Origin: Candidatus Poribacteria bacterium
GTDB lineage: Bacteria > Poribacteria > DTPJ01 > WJIO01
Assembly (NCBI GenBank): GCA_014730235.1
Contig: WJIO01000185.1
Location: 1-19,899 of the forward strand
Direction: 5' to 3'
DNA length: 19,899 nt
The translations under genes were made by a program, and so were the position numbers. The notes beneath the pieces were generated by a model. The model had not been told where the DNA came from and ran no database searches. It was given only the letters and a program-made list of their open reading frames with translations. Shown piece after piece: positions 1-7,647 of the stretch. Position 1 is the stretch's first letter. Each line of letters opens with the position of its first letter.

Positions 1-1
1 A

Positions 2-133
<132 letters not shown>

Positions 134-183
134 CAAATTTTTATTGCAATCTCAAATAACGGGAAATTATATTAAAAATAACA

Positions 184-206
184 GGTTCTTCTGGGTTCAG
201 TGTGGT
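184..206 (+). repeat. Solo ISL3-like terminal repeat abutting the RluD start codon
   Basis: The 23 bases begin GGTTCTTCTGGGTTCAGTGT and match the terminal repeat of the short mobile elements at 5756, 14750 and 16269 with few differences. The repeat ends exactly at the ATG at 207, and the next bases (TGGTAATTCAAAAT) also resemble the element interior. No partner terminus is visible downstream inside the gene. It is best read as one surviving end of an old insertion that now forms the leader of the pseudouridine synthase gene. Confidence 0.6.
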
Positions 207-1214
207 ATGGTAATTCAAAATCAGTATAAGGTTGATGATGAAAAGGACGGATTAAGACTTGACGTTTTTGTAACCGAAAATGAAGATGATTTATCCAGAT
301 CCTATATAAAAAAACTTATATCCGAAGGATATATAACAGTTGATAAAAAACAGGCTAAACCAAGTTACAAACTTCATTTGGGTGAAATAGTAAGAATAAA
401 CTTACCGGATACAAACATTTCACCTGATAAATATGCTGAAAATATACCCCTAGATATAATTTATGAAGATGATGAAGTTATAGTTGTTAATAAACCTTTT
501 GGAATGATAGTACATCCTGCTGCCAATTTGGATAGTGGCACTTTAGTCAACGCTCTGGTTTTCTATATACTGAATAATCCGGATAAAGGTATAAATGAAA
601 AGAATAAATTTAAAGAGCTTGTATCTATTACTCCTGAAAGACCCGGTATTGTTCATCGAATAGACAAAGGCACTTCTGGAATTCTTGTGGTTGCTAAAAC
701 CGCAAAGACTTACTATTATTTAATAAATCAATTCAAAGAACGCAGGATTAGAAAAAGATATTTAGCTCTGGTATGCGGTAATTTGAAGCATGAAAAGGGA
801 ATAATTACAGCTCCTATTGGGAGAAGTCGACGGGATAGAAAGAAGATGACCGTTACATCAATAGGGGGTAAAGAAGCTGTAACCGAATTCTCCGTTATAT
901 GTTATTATGAAAATTTTTCTCTTCTGGATATAGAGCTTAAAACAGGCAGAACACATCAGATAAGAGTGCATTTTTCGCATATAGGTTATCCCATAGTCGG
1001 AGATCCTGATTATGGTGGCAGGAATAAAGCAATTAAAATGGCTTCATCTCAGAATGTAATTTCTGCTATACAAAAACTGGATAGACAGGCTCTTCATGCC
1101 AAACTACTGGGTTTTATTCATCCCATTACTGGAGAATATATGGAATTTTCTGTGTCAATACCAAAAGACATACAAAATGTGATTAATAATCTTGAAAATG
1201 AATTTCATAAATGA
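207..1214 (+). CDS. rluD: RluA/RluD-family 23S rRNA pseudouridine synthase
   Basis: A 335-residue protein that isomerises specific uridines in large-subunit rRNA. An S4 RNA-binding domain occupies about residues 15-65 (GLRLDVFV onward). The catalytic domain carries HRIDKGTSG at 150-158, in which Asp153 is the expected catalytic aspartate, and a later GRTHQIRVH motif. Length and domain order fit RluD rather than the S4-less RluA, but RluC-type members cannot be excluded. The frame is open further upstream to 72, but that extension lacks homology and overlaps the preceding gene. ATG 207 starts just before the conserved QYKVDDEKDGLRLD segment. No Shine-Dalgarno sequence is visible before 207; the leader is a mobile-element end instead. 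The stop overlaps an ATG of the next gene's longer reading by 4 bases. Confidence 0.9.
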   Translation: MVIQNQYKVDDEKDGLRLDVFVTENEDDLSRSYIKKLISEGYITVDKKQAKPSYKLHLGEIVRINLPDTNISPDKYAENIPLDIIYEDDEVIVVNKPFGMIVHPAANLDSGTLVNALVFYILNNPDKGINEKNKFKELVSITPERPGIVHRIDKGTSGILVVAKTAKTYYYLINQFKERRIRKRYLALVCGNLKHEKGIITAPIGRSRRDRKKMTVTSIGGKEAVTEFSVICYYENFSLLDIELKTGRTHQIRVHFSHIGYPIVGDPDYGGRNKAIKMASSQNVISAIQKLDRQALHAKLLGFIHPITGEYMEFSVSIPKDIQNVINNLENEFHK

Positions 1215-1249
1215 TGATAATGAGGATGTGTGGCTATAGAAAGGCAGCT

Positions 1250-2854
1250 ATGAGTATTTCTCACTGCAACGGAGAAGGCTTCAGAAAAGCCTTTATGGCA
1301 GGTGCAAGCTGGCTTAATGAAAACAAAGAAATATTGAATCAGCTTAATGTTTTCCCTGTACCTGATGGAGATACAGGTTTAAATATGTCTCTCACTTTGC
1401 TTTCTGCTACGGATAAACTGGAAAGTATGACAGATGCTTCGCTAAAAGAAATATTGGAAACTGTGGCCAGGGAAACTTTGATGAATGCACGAGGCTGTTC
1501 CGGGGTTATTTTTTCACAGGTTATAGCTGGTTTCACAGAATTATCTTATATTAATGACAAATTCACTTGTTTTGATATTGCCAGGGGATTAAAATTAGGT
1601 ACAGAAAAAGCATATAAAGCTGTGACAAAACCAACAGAAGGAACAATACTCACTGTTGTAAAAGAATCTTCAGATGAGGCTATTAAATTTGCCAGGAATA
1701 ATAATAATATTTTAAAAATGCTTGAAGTAGTATTAAAAAGGGCCAAGGAATCTCTGGATAAAACGCCCGAGATGCTTCCTATATTAGCTCAGGCCGGAGT
1801 TGTGGATTCAGGAGCACAGGGATTTGTTTATATGCTTGAGGGTATTTTGGCTTTTGTTAAGGGTGATAACTTAAAGACTTCATATAATCTTGATCCAGAT
1901 TTAACCCATAATAAAGTCCCCCAAAATCTGGAATATAGATATTGCACAGAATTTCTACTTACCGACAGTGAGGAAGATATACCCTTTATAAGAAAAAAAA
2001 TGACGGCTTTTGGTGATGACCTTATTGTTATCGGAAGTAGAAATATGATAAGAATTCATATACATACAAATAAACCAGAAAAAGTACTGGCAATGGCTCA
2101 TTTGCATGGTAAACCCATTCAAATCAAAATTGATGATATGCAAAAACAACACAGGCATATAATAAATAAGGCCAAAGAAGAGTTTAATACTGATCGTAAT
2201 ATATCAATTATAGCCACAGCTCCGGGTGGTGGTATAAAGGCTATAATGATAAGCCTGGGTACAAATACGGTTCTTGTTGGTGATAAAATAAGAAATCCCA
2301 GCGTTTCAGAATTAATTGATGCCATAGAAAACGCTTCAAATAATAATATAATTTTATTTCCCAATGATAAAAATATAATTCCGGCGGTAAATCAGGCATC
2401 TGAAATTACAGACAAAAATGTAAAAATTATACCAACTGAAAATATTTCTCAGGGAATTACCGCGTTACTGGCATTTAAATTGAATAGCGATACAGATGAA
2501 AACCTGAAAAATATGAATGAAGCTAAGGGGTATGTGAAACATGGTGAAATTACTCAGGCAAACAGAGATGCCCAATATGGTGAAGTAGTGGTTCAGAAAA
2601 ATGACATTATTGGTTTATATGATGGAAGTGTAAGAGTATCTGAAAAAAATTATTCTGACGCGTTTTTACAGCTTATCAAATATATGATTCAGGATGATGA
2701 AGATGAAGTTATAACTATATATTATGGTGAAAATATAAATTCTGCTGAAGCCAAGGATATAGCTGATGCTGTGGCATCTGAATTCCTTGAACAGGATATC
2801 GAACTTCATTACGGAGGGCAATTTTACTGTTCTTATATAATATCTTTAGAATGA
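1250..2854 (+). CDS. fakA: FakA-type fatty acid kinase (DAK/DhaL phosphatase-kinase family)
   Basis: FakA phosphorylates exogenous or recycled fatty acids that are presented by a DegV/FakB carrier. From ATG 1250 the protein is 534 residues, close to the usual 540-555. The N-terminal DhaL domain shows NVFPVPDGDTGLNM at 33-46, whose aspartates bind Mg-ATP, and a second MNARGCSGVIFSQ motif. A middle domain and a C-terminal DAK1-like domain follow. ATG 1250 has AGAAAGG at good spacing. An alternative start at 1211 overlaps the upstream stop (ATGA) and adds 13 residues without a clear ribosome site. The carrier gene degV follows after 26 bp, so kinase and carrier are almost certainly co-transcribed. 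The product is presumably acyl phosphate for phospholipid synthesis. Confidence 0.9.
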   Translation: MSISHCNGEGFRKAFMAGASWLNENKEILNQLNVFPVPDGDTGLNMSLTLLSATDKLESMTDASLKEILETVARETLMNARGCSGVIFSQVIAGFTELSYINDKFTCFDIARGLKLGTEKAYKAVTKPTEGTILTVVKESSDEAIKFARNNNNILKMLEVVLKRAKESLDKTPEMLPILAQAGVVDSGAQGFVYMLEGILAFVKGDNLKTSYNLDPDLTHNKVPQNLEYRYCTEFLLTDSEEDIPFIRKKMTAFGDDLIVIGSRNMIRIHIHTNKPEKVLAMAHLHGKPIQIKIDDMQKQHRHIINKAKEEFNTDRNISIIATAPGGGIKAIMISLGTNTVLVGDKIRNPSVSELIDAIENASNNNIILFPNDKNIIPAVNQASEITDKNVKIIPTENISQGITALLAFKLNSDTDENLKNMNEAKGYVKHGEITQANRDAQYGEVVVQKNDIIGLYDGSVRVSEKNYSDAFLQLIKYMIQDDEDEVITIYYGENINSAEAKDIADAVASEFLEQDIELHYGGQFYCSYIISLE

Positions 2855-2880
2855 TTCAATAATTAAATAGGTGAAAAGAT

Positions 2881-3717
2881 ATGAGAATAATTACTGATAG
2901 CACCTGTGATTTACCAAGGAAATTGGTAGAAGAATACGACATAATAATCGTGCCACTAACAGTCATACTGGGAAGCAAATCATACAGAGATTACTATGAC
3001 CTTTCACCAAATGAATTTTATCGCATGCTGAATGAAACTGAAGATTTTCCATCCACTTCACAACCATCTGTAGATGATTTTTTGAGGGTATACAAAGAAA
3101 TTGGAAAAGATGAGAGTATATTATCCTTACATATATCTATGGATATGAGCGCAACTCCTCAGTCTGCATGGCTTGCATCTCAACAATTACCTGATATACA
3201 GATAGATGTAATTGATTCCCGTACAACATCTGTAGGTTTGGGTTTAATCGTACTCGAGGCAGCCAAAGCGGCTAAAAATGGCGCCGATGATAGAACGATT
3301 ATTAAATTAGTTGAAAGGCTTATATCTGAAGTAAAGGTTTATTTCTCAGTGGACAGTCTTGACCATCTTTTAAAAGGTGGCAGAATAGGCAAAGCACAAG
3401 CTCTCGCAGGAACGATGCTGAAAATAAAACCGCTTTTGTCTATAGAAGATGGTTTGGTAACACCGGTGGAAAAAATTCGTGGTAGCCGAAAATTGTTAAG
3501 ACGTATGAGGGAAATAGTTATTAGAGATTCGACTGAAAACAAGACGGTAAAAGGTGCTTTTGTTTGGGGACAAAATGAAAAACCCGTAGAAGGACTTTCT
3601 AGGCATCTATCTGAGTCATTAAACTTTGAGGAAATCTACAGAAATAACCTGGGTAATGTTATAACCTCCCATGCAGGTCCTACTGCATTTGCCATTGGTT
3701 ATTTCTGTGAAAAATAA
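2881..3717 (+). CDS. fakB: DegV family fatty-acid-binding protein (FakB-like)
   Basis: A 278-residue cytosolic lipid carrier that binds one fatty acid and hands it to FakA. Family signatures in order: ITDSTCDLP at 4-12, FPSTSQPS at 56-63, the ligand-contacting SMDMSAT around 86-92, VIDSRTTSVGLG at 110-121, the SLDHLLKGGRIGK helix, and SHAGPTAFAIGYF near the C-terminus. Length is normal for the family. The start is supported by AGGTGAAAAGAT immediately upstream. It is the second gene of a two-gene unit with fakA. The acyl-chain preference (saturated versus unsaturated) cannot be read from the sequence. Confidence 0.92.
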   Translation: MRIITDSTCDLPRKLVEEYDIIIVPLTVILGSKSYRDYYDLSPNEFYRMLNETEDFPSTSQPSVDDFLRVYKEIGKDESILSLHISMDMSATPQSAWLASQQLPDIQIDVIDSRTTSVGLGLIVLEAAKAAKNGADDRTIIKLVERLISEVKVYFSVDSLDHLLKGGRIGKAQALAGTMLKIKPLLSIEDGLVTPVEKIRGSRKLLRRMREIVIRDSTENKTVKGAFVWGQNEKPVEGLSRHLSESLNFEEIYRNNLGNVITSHAGPTAFAIGYFCEK

Positions 3718-3718
3718 A

Positions 3719-3748
3719 AGACTACCCCCAAAAGTATGAGGGTAGTCT
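3719..3748. terminator. Terminator hairpin between convergent degV and PilZ genes
   Basis: A stem AGACTACCC / GGGTAGTCT encloses a short loop, directly after the degV stop. On the - strand the hairpin is followed by CTTTTATTTTT, giving a good intrinsic terminator for the PilZ/mnmA direction. On the + strand no T-run follows, so it would be weak for degV. Confidence 0.75.
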
Positions 3749-3799
3749 CCACAAGCAACAAAACGGGATACATTTATGTGGATATTTCAGGCAAAGTCT

Positions 3800-4150
3800 T
3801 TATCCCATAAGCGCGCTTTTTCTGGCAACAATTAAACCTAATCTTCTTTCGTCAATTCTGCTTATATCCGTAATATATATCTTGGCTAGATATTCCTTGA
3901 CTTTATCTAGGTTACGCTTATTTTCTTCAAATGAGGTTATTCGTCCTTCACATCTTATTGGAGTTCTTTCAGTTGGCGAAAATATAGTGAGATCAATTTC
4001 GCCGAATTTACATATAGCAGGATCTTCAGTAATTGCAATAGCTTCACCATAACCTCTACCAATATTATTTATATCACACTCCACTGCATCGCCATTTTGT
4101 TTAAAGTTTACTATACCAGATAATCCAAAATTTAAGGTTCTAGCTTCCAT
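3800..4150 (-). CDS. PilZ-like domain protein
   Basis: A 116-residue cytoplasmic protein. DINNIGRGYGEAIAI resembles the D/N-x-S-x-x-G turn of PilZ domains, which bind cyclic-di-GMP, and the closing ERRLGLIV also fits the fold. The usual N-terminal RxxxR c-di-GMP motif is not evident, so ligand binding is uncertain and the assignment is by pattern only. The frame could start at TTG 4174, but ATG 4150 has AAGGGGA at proper spacing and is preferred. It lies 206 bp downstream of mnmA on the same strand. That gap holds only a weak 6-bp hairpin (4245-4262), so co-transcription is possible but not shown. Confidence 0.6.
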   Translation of the reverse strand: MEARTLNFGLSGIVNFKQNGDAVECDINNIGRGYGEAIAITEDPAICKFGEIDLTIFSPTERTPIRCEGRITSFEENKRNLDKVKEYLAKIYITDISRIDERRLGLIVARKSALMG

Positions 4151-4356
4151 TCTTGTTTCCCCTTGCTTACGCAAAAATAATACTGTGTTGTCGAAACTTG
4201 GAAATCAACAAAAGTCATAAGCACTTGAAGTTCAACTTTAAACAGGTGCAGCAGGATGCACCAATGATCTGCATTTTTATAATAACAAATTACTCAGCAG
4301 AGATAGTAATTCGTGCTTATAGTCGTTTTTAGTGAGAATATCCGGTCACAAAAAAA

Positions 4357-5415
4357 TTATTCAATCCATCCCCCACCAACAACTGTATCTCCATCATACA
4401 AAACAACTGCTTGTCCTGGTGTTACAGCCCTTCGTGGTTGATCAAATATTATTCGAAAACTTTTTTTCTGATTTTCAACAGGTATCACTCTGGCCCGAGC
4501 ACCAGGATCATTGTATCTGATTTTGGCTGTTATCCTCATTTCTTCCCTTAATTCTGGTATGCTTATAAAATTAGCGGAGGAAGCAGTTAGTTTATTGACC
4601 AGTAATTCCTCTTTAGTTCCAATTATAACGGCGTTTTGCGATGGTTCTATCTTTAATACATACATGGGTTTGCCAAAAGCTCCCAATCCTTTACGCTGAC
4701 CTATAGTGTAAAACTGTATTCCATTATGCTGTCCAAGGATATTTCCCTTAATGTCCAAAATTGGACCCGGTTTCACCTGATCTTTGGACTTCTCCTGTAA
4801 GAATTTATTATAATTTTTATCCGAGATAAAACATAATTCCTGGCTTTCCGGTCTCTGGGAAACTTTAAGTGAAAGGGATTCCGCGAGCTTCCTTATATTA
4901 ATTTTTGTATAATTGCCTAGAGGGGTAATTATATGACGTAACTGCTCCTGACTTAGACTAAATAAGGCGTAAGATTGGTCTTTTTGAGAGTCAATACCCT
5001 TTTTCAGCAGGTATCTTCCAGTTTCATTATCTTTTTCAATTCGGGCATAATGACCTGTAGCAATATATTCTACACCAATTTTATTGGCAAATTCCATTAA
5101 TTTGCCAAATTTTATGGTTTTATTACAGACAATACAGGGATTTGGTGTCCTTCCGGATGAGTATTCGTCACAGAAATAATCAACTACATTTTTCTTAAAA
5201 GCTTTATGATAATCAACTACATGAAAAGGTATATTGAGTTGTTCCGCAACAGTTTGTGCATCCCTGGCTGAATCAGGAGCAGTGCCATCTTTAAAACCAG
5301 AACCTAAGAGCATATTAACACCAATAACCTGAAAACCTTGCTCCAATAAAAGAGCGGCAGTTACTGAACTATCCACTCCACCACTCATGGCTACAACAAC
5401 TCTATTTTTTTCCAT
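4357..5415 (-). CDS. mnmA: tRNA-specific 2-thiouridylase MnmA
   Basis: MnmA uses ATP and a persulfide to thiolate C2 of U34 in Glu, Gln and Lys tRNAs. The 352-residue protein has the normal family length. The PP-loop is AMSGGVDSSV at 9-18. The catalytic cysteine pair is Cys97 (CIVCNK) and Cys195 (QELCFI). Also present are TGHYARI at 120-126 and KDQSYALFSL, which contacts tRNA. A TTG at 5433 would add six residues, but ATG 5415 matches the usual N-terminus. Its Shine-Dalgarno (GGGAA) is weak. No cysteine desulfurase or TusA-like donor is adjacent. Only 43 bp separate the start from a terminator-like hairpin at 5459-5486, so the promoter must lie in that gap or transcription must read through from upstream. 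Confidence 0.95.
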   Translation of the reverse strand: MEKNRVVVAMSGGVDSSVTAALLLEQGFQVIGVNMLLGSGFKDGTAPDSARDAQTVAEQLNIPFHVVDYHKAFKKNVVDYFCDEYSSGRTPNPCIVCNKTIKFGKLMEFANKIGVEYIATGHYARIEKDNETGRYLLKKGIDSQKDQSYALFSLSQEQLRHIITPLGNYTKINIRKLAESLSLKVSQRPESQELCFISDKNYNKFLQEKSKDQVKPGPILDIKGNILGQHNGIQFYTIGQRKGLGAFGKPMYVLKIEPSQNAVIIGTKEELLVNKLTASSANFISIPELREEMRITAKIRYNDPGARARVIPVENQKKSFRIIFDQPRRAVTPGQAVVLYDGDTVVGGGWIE

Positions 5416-5458
5416 CTTTGTGTTCCCAAACAATAATCAAAAGATTTAAAACTAAAAA

Positions 5459-5486
5459 CCACGGCACACATATCTGTGCGCCGTGG
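5459..5486 (-). terminator. Intrinsic terminator or attenuator upstream of mnmA
   Basis: CCACGGC pairs with GCCGTGG, and the stem continues with CACA/TGTG across one mismatch. Read on the - strand, the stem is followed by TTTTTAGTTTT. It lies downstream of the 32-codon ORF at 5583-5681 and just ahead of mnmA. It is either the 3' end of that small transcription unit or an attenuator for mnmA. Confidence 0.7.
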
Positions 5487-5582
5487 CAAAAATTTATATC
5501 AAAGATATTCCTATTATTTTCTCACTTTGTGTTACATTATCATATTTTTCTTTATCAGTCAAGTAAAAAATTCTGATCAGTA

Positions 5583-5681
5583 TCAGTCCGATGGTGGCGT
5601 ATCTGGTAGCCAGCCTGTGGTAAAATGTCCTTGCCATATTGCCCGGAATCTGTTGTCTTCCTCATGTATTTCCAATGCCAT
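5583..5681 (-). CDS. Candidate 32-residue Trp-rich small protein
   Basis: The ORF begins at ATG 5681 with an ideal AGGAGG located 7 bases upstream and ends at TGA 5583. The peptide starts MALEIHEEDNRFRAIWQGHF and ends TTGWLPDTPPSD. It has an acidic N-terminus, two tryptophans, a Pro/Asp tail, no cysteine and no transmembrane segment. I do not recognise it. About 97 bases downstream comes a T-tailed hairpin (5459-5486), so it may be a free-standing small transcription unit or a leader peptide before mnmA. The inserted repeat composite begins 43 bp upstream and supplies a TATGAT -10-like hexamer (5732-5727) without a good -35 box. A chance ORF is possible, but the ribosome site argues against it. 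Confidence 0.45.
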   Translation of the reverse strand: MALEIHEEDNRFRAIWQGHFTTGWLPDTPPSD

Positions 5682-5723
5682 AATATTACCTCCTAATAAA
5701 TTGAGACAGGTACATTTAGAGTT

Positions 5724-5919
5724 CCAATCATAAAATTTATGTCCGTGAAAACTTTGGCCCTTCCGGTTTGAGTATGGTAATAATTTGAAAATTTTCTCAG
5801 CCTGTCATTCCTGCTTCCACAGGAATGACAGCATATAGAAGTTCCTTATCTTTAACACACTGAACCAGGAAGAACCAAACTTTATCGCAATAACACAGGG
5901 ACATAAATTTTATGCTTGG
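5724..5919. mobile_element. Outer MITE-like element, copy 1, carrying a nested ISL3-like MITE
   Basis: The ends are inverted repeats: CCAATCATAAAATTTATG at the left and the complement of CATAAATTTTATGCTTGG at the right. The element is flanked by a perfect 9-bp direct repeat TTTAGAGTT at 5715-5723 and 5920-5928, a target-site duplication. It has no coding capacity. A second copy lies at 14719-15013, with the inner element at the same internal position. The 9-bp duplication would suit several DDE transposase families, but I could not assign one from the termini. Confidence 0.8.
5756..5876. mobile_element. Inner ISL3-like MITE, copy 1
   Basis: Starts GGCCCTTCCGGTTTGAGTAT and ends ACACTGAACCAGGAAGAACC, which are inverted repeats of each other. 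The centre is a palindrome CTGTCATTCCTG / CAGGAATGACAG (5802-5831). Flanks are AAAACTTT on the left and AAACTTTA on the right, a target duplication blurred by one base. The termini and the 8-bp duplication fit the ISL3 insertion-sequence family. There is no transposase, so the element would have to be mobilised in trans. Confidence 0.75.
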
Positions 5920-5935
5920 TTTAGAGTTTTACCAG

Positions 5936-5964
5936 TTGACCTTTTTCATATATTATGCTATATT
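5936..5964 (+). promoter_or_regulatory. Sigma70-type promoter of the citrate synthase homologue
   Basis: TTGACC at 5936-5941, a 17-bp AT-rich spacer and TATATT at 5959-5964. Predicted transcription start is near 5971, giving a leader of about 205 bases. The target duplication of the nested element ends 7 bp upstream of the -35 box. Confidence 0.75.
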
Positions 5965-6133
5965 TTATTAGTCAATCCGCAGATGTTTAGAGACTTGCGA
6001 TGATATATCCGACCTAATCTGGCAACTGGATTCTGAATTTTCTCGATCTAATCGCTATAATCTCCAGCATAAAGCTGATCCAAAAACTAACATATACATA
6101 GGTGTAAGTGTATCTTAATCAAGGTCTAAATGG

Positions 6134-6169
6134 ATTAATTATACTCATGAGTATTATATTAATGGAGGT
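6134..6169 (+). promoter_or_regulatory. Palindromic hairpin plus Shine-Dalgarno directly before a TTG start
   Basis: The palindrome ATACTCATGAGTAT (6141-6154) is extended by ATTAAT arms and ends at the strong GGAGGT ribosome site (6164-6169), six bases before TTG 6176. It could be an operator or a translation-control hairpin. No known riboswitch consensus was recognised in the rest of the 205-base leader. Confidence 0.45.
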
Positions 6170-6175
6170 AAGGAA

Positions 6176-7549
6176 TTGGTAAATAAAGAAATAATTCATG
6201 TAGAAGAGCCTAATCTTTATGAAGATATCTTCGAGTTCGATAACGTTCCCCGTATTCCCTTTGATGGAAAAATTTACGAGGAAATTAACGGCAATCTGGT
6301 AGAATTTGATCCCCAGGAGGCCATAAACCGGGAACTGGTTATAACCGATACTACGTTCCGGGATGGTCAGCAAGCCCGTCCACCATACACAGTAGAGCAA
6401 ACTGTGGACCTGTATAAACTTATATCCAAACTGGGTGGCCCTAACGGTGTAATAAGATGGACGGAATTCTTTCTTTATAACAATAAAGACAAAGAAGCTG
6501 TGGAAAAATGCCTGGAAACAGGTCTTGAATTCCCTCTGGTTACAGGATGGGTAAGAGCCAATAAAGGTGAATTCAGATTGGTTACAGATATGGGGTTAAA
6601 AGAGACCGGAATGTTGACTTCATGTTCTGATTACCATATATTCTACAAGCTTAGAAGCGACAGGAAGAAGATCCTCGAAAGCTATCTGGATATGGTAGAT
6701 CATGCAATATCATCCGGTGTCAGGGTTCGCTGTCATCTAGAAGATGTTACAAGGGCTGATATTGACGGATTTGTTATTCCCTTTGTCCAGAAGGTTATGG
6801 ATATGGCGGATCAGGTTGACGAAGATTTGAAACCCAAAATAAGGCTTTGCGATACCCTGGGATTTGGTATATCCTATCCGGGCGCTGCCCTTCCAAGAAG
6901 CATACCCAAGCTGGTATATAAGATGATCCATGAAGGCGGAGTTCCCCAGGATAGGCTTGAATGGCATGGTCATAACGATTTCCACAAGGTACATACAAAT
7001 GGGGCAATTGCATGGCTTTATGGATGTAATGCTGTAAACACCACCCTGTTTGGATTTGGTGAAAGAACAGGCAACCCACCCCTTGAAGGTGCTGTTATTG
7101 AATACATGGGTCTTAAGGGCACAGATAACGGAATGGACACAAGGGTTATAACAGAAATAGCTGAATATTATATCGAAAATATCGGTGCTGAAATTCCGCA
7201 TTTCTATCCCCTGGTTGGGAAAAACTTCAATACCACCAGAGCCGGTATTCATGCCGATGGTCTTGCCAAGTATGAGCATGTATATAACATATTTAACACT
7301 GGCAAGCTGCTTAACAGACCGCCGCGAGTTGCTATTACCGACAAATCCGGCGTGGATGGAGTAGCCCTTTGGGTTAATAACTATCTTGGACTAACAGACG
7401 AAGAGAAAGCCAGCAAATCCGCTGTGGCCAGAATTGCACGTTGGGTAAGAAATCAATACGATGTTGAAGGCAGAAATACTGCAATCTCCGACGAAGAGAT
7501 GGAAGAACAGACAAGGAAATACCTGCCGGAACATTTTGAAGATAAATAA
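6176..7549 (+). CDS. Probable Re-type citrate synthase (isopropylmalate/homocitrate synthase superfamily)
   Basis: A 457-residue DRE-TIM metallolyase-fold enzyme. DTTFRDGQQARPPYT at 58-72 holds the metal-binding Asp and catalytic Arg62. HGHND at 264-268 gives the second and third metal ligands. FGERTGNPPLE at 294-304 is the glycine-rich end of the barrel. The QQARPPYT variant, the conserved GGPNGVIR segment and the length are those of the Clostridium kluyveri Re-citrate synthase group, which is often misannotated as isopropylmalate synthase or histone methyltransferase. The expected reaction is acetyl-CoA plus oxaloacetate to citrate in an anaerobe's route to 2-oxoglutarate. Other acyl-transfer substrates remain possible. 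The start is TTG, chosen for the ideal GGAGGT six bases upstream; no in-frame ATG competes. Confidence 0.8.
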   Translation: MVNKEIIHVEEPNLYEDIFEFDNVPRIPFDGKIYEEINGNLVEFDPQEAINRELVITDTTFRDGQQARPPYTVEQTVDLYKLISKLGGPNGVIRWTEFFLYNNKDKEAVEKCLETGLEFPLVTGWVRANKGEFRLVTDMGLKETGMLTSCSDYHIFYKLRSDRKKILESYLDMVDHAISSGVRVRCHLEDVTRADIDGFVIPFVQKVMDMADQVDEDLKPKIRLCDTLGFGISYPGAALPRSIPKLVYKMIHEGGVPQDRLEWHGHNDFHKVHTNGAIAWLYGCNAVNTTLFGFGERTGNPPLEGAVIEYMGLKGTDNGMDTRVITEIAEYYIENIGAEIPHFYPLVGKNFNTTRAGIHADGLAKYEHVYNIFNTGKLLNRPPRVAITDKSGVDGVALWVNNYLGLTDEEKASKSAVARIARWVRNQYDVEGRNTAISDEEMEEQTRKYLPEHFEDK

Positions 7550-7566
7550 GTGTAAGTTTTTTCAAT

Positions 7567-7634
7567 ATCGTCTGTATTTTCAAGCAAATCTCATAAAAAT
7601 ATCTTGCTTTGTAATACAGGCGATTTTCTTTTAT
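7567..7634 (+). terminator. Terminator-like hairpin after the citrate synthase homologue
   Basis: ATCGTCTGTATT (7567-7578) pairs with AATACAGGCGAT (7613-7624) through one G-T wobble, with further partial pairing inside the loop. TTTTCTTTTA follows. It separates the gene from the flavin reductase 98 bp downstream, so read-through must be partial if the two are co-expressed. Confidence 0.65.
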
Positions 7635-7647
7635 GGAGTGATACACA

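Noticed and set aside
4245-4262. GGTGCA/TGCACC hairpin between mnmA and the PilZ-like gene as a terminator
   Set aside because: The stem is only 6 bp and no real T-run follows on either strand.
5476-5733. + strand frame of 85 codons upstream of the citrate synthase
   Set aside because: It runs antisense across the small ORF and a terminator hairpin and into the mobile element. It has no ribosome site and low-complexity content.
5972-6133. Possible riboswitch in the citrate synthase leader
   Set aside because: No known aptamer consensus was recognised; only the terminal palindrome is convincing.
6737-7279. 180-codon frame antisense to the citrate synthase homologue
   Set aside because: The opposite strand carries all the family motifs; this frame has no domain or start signal.
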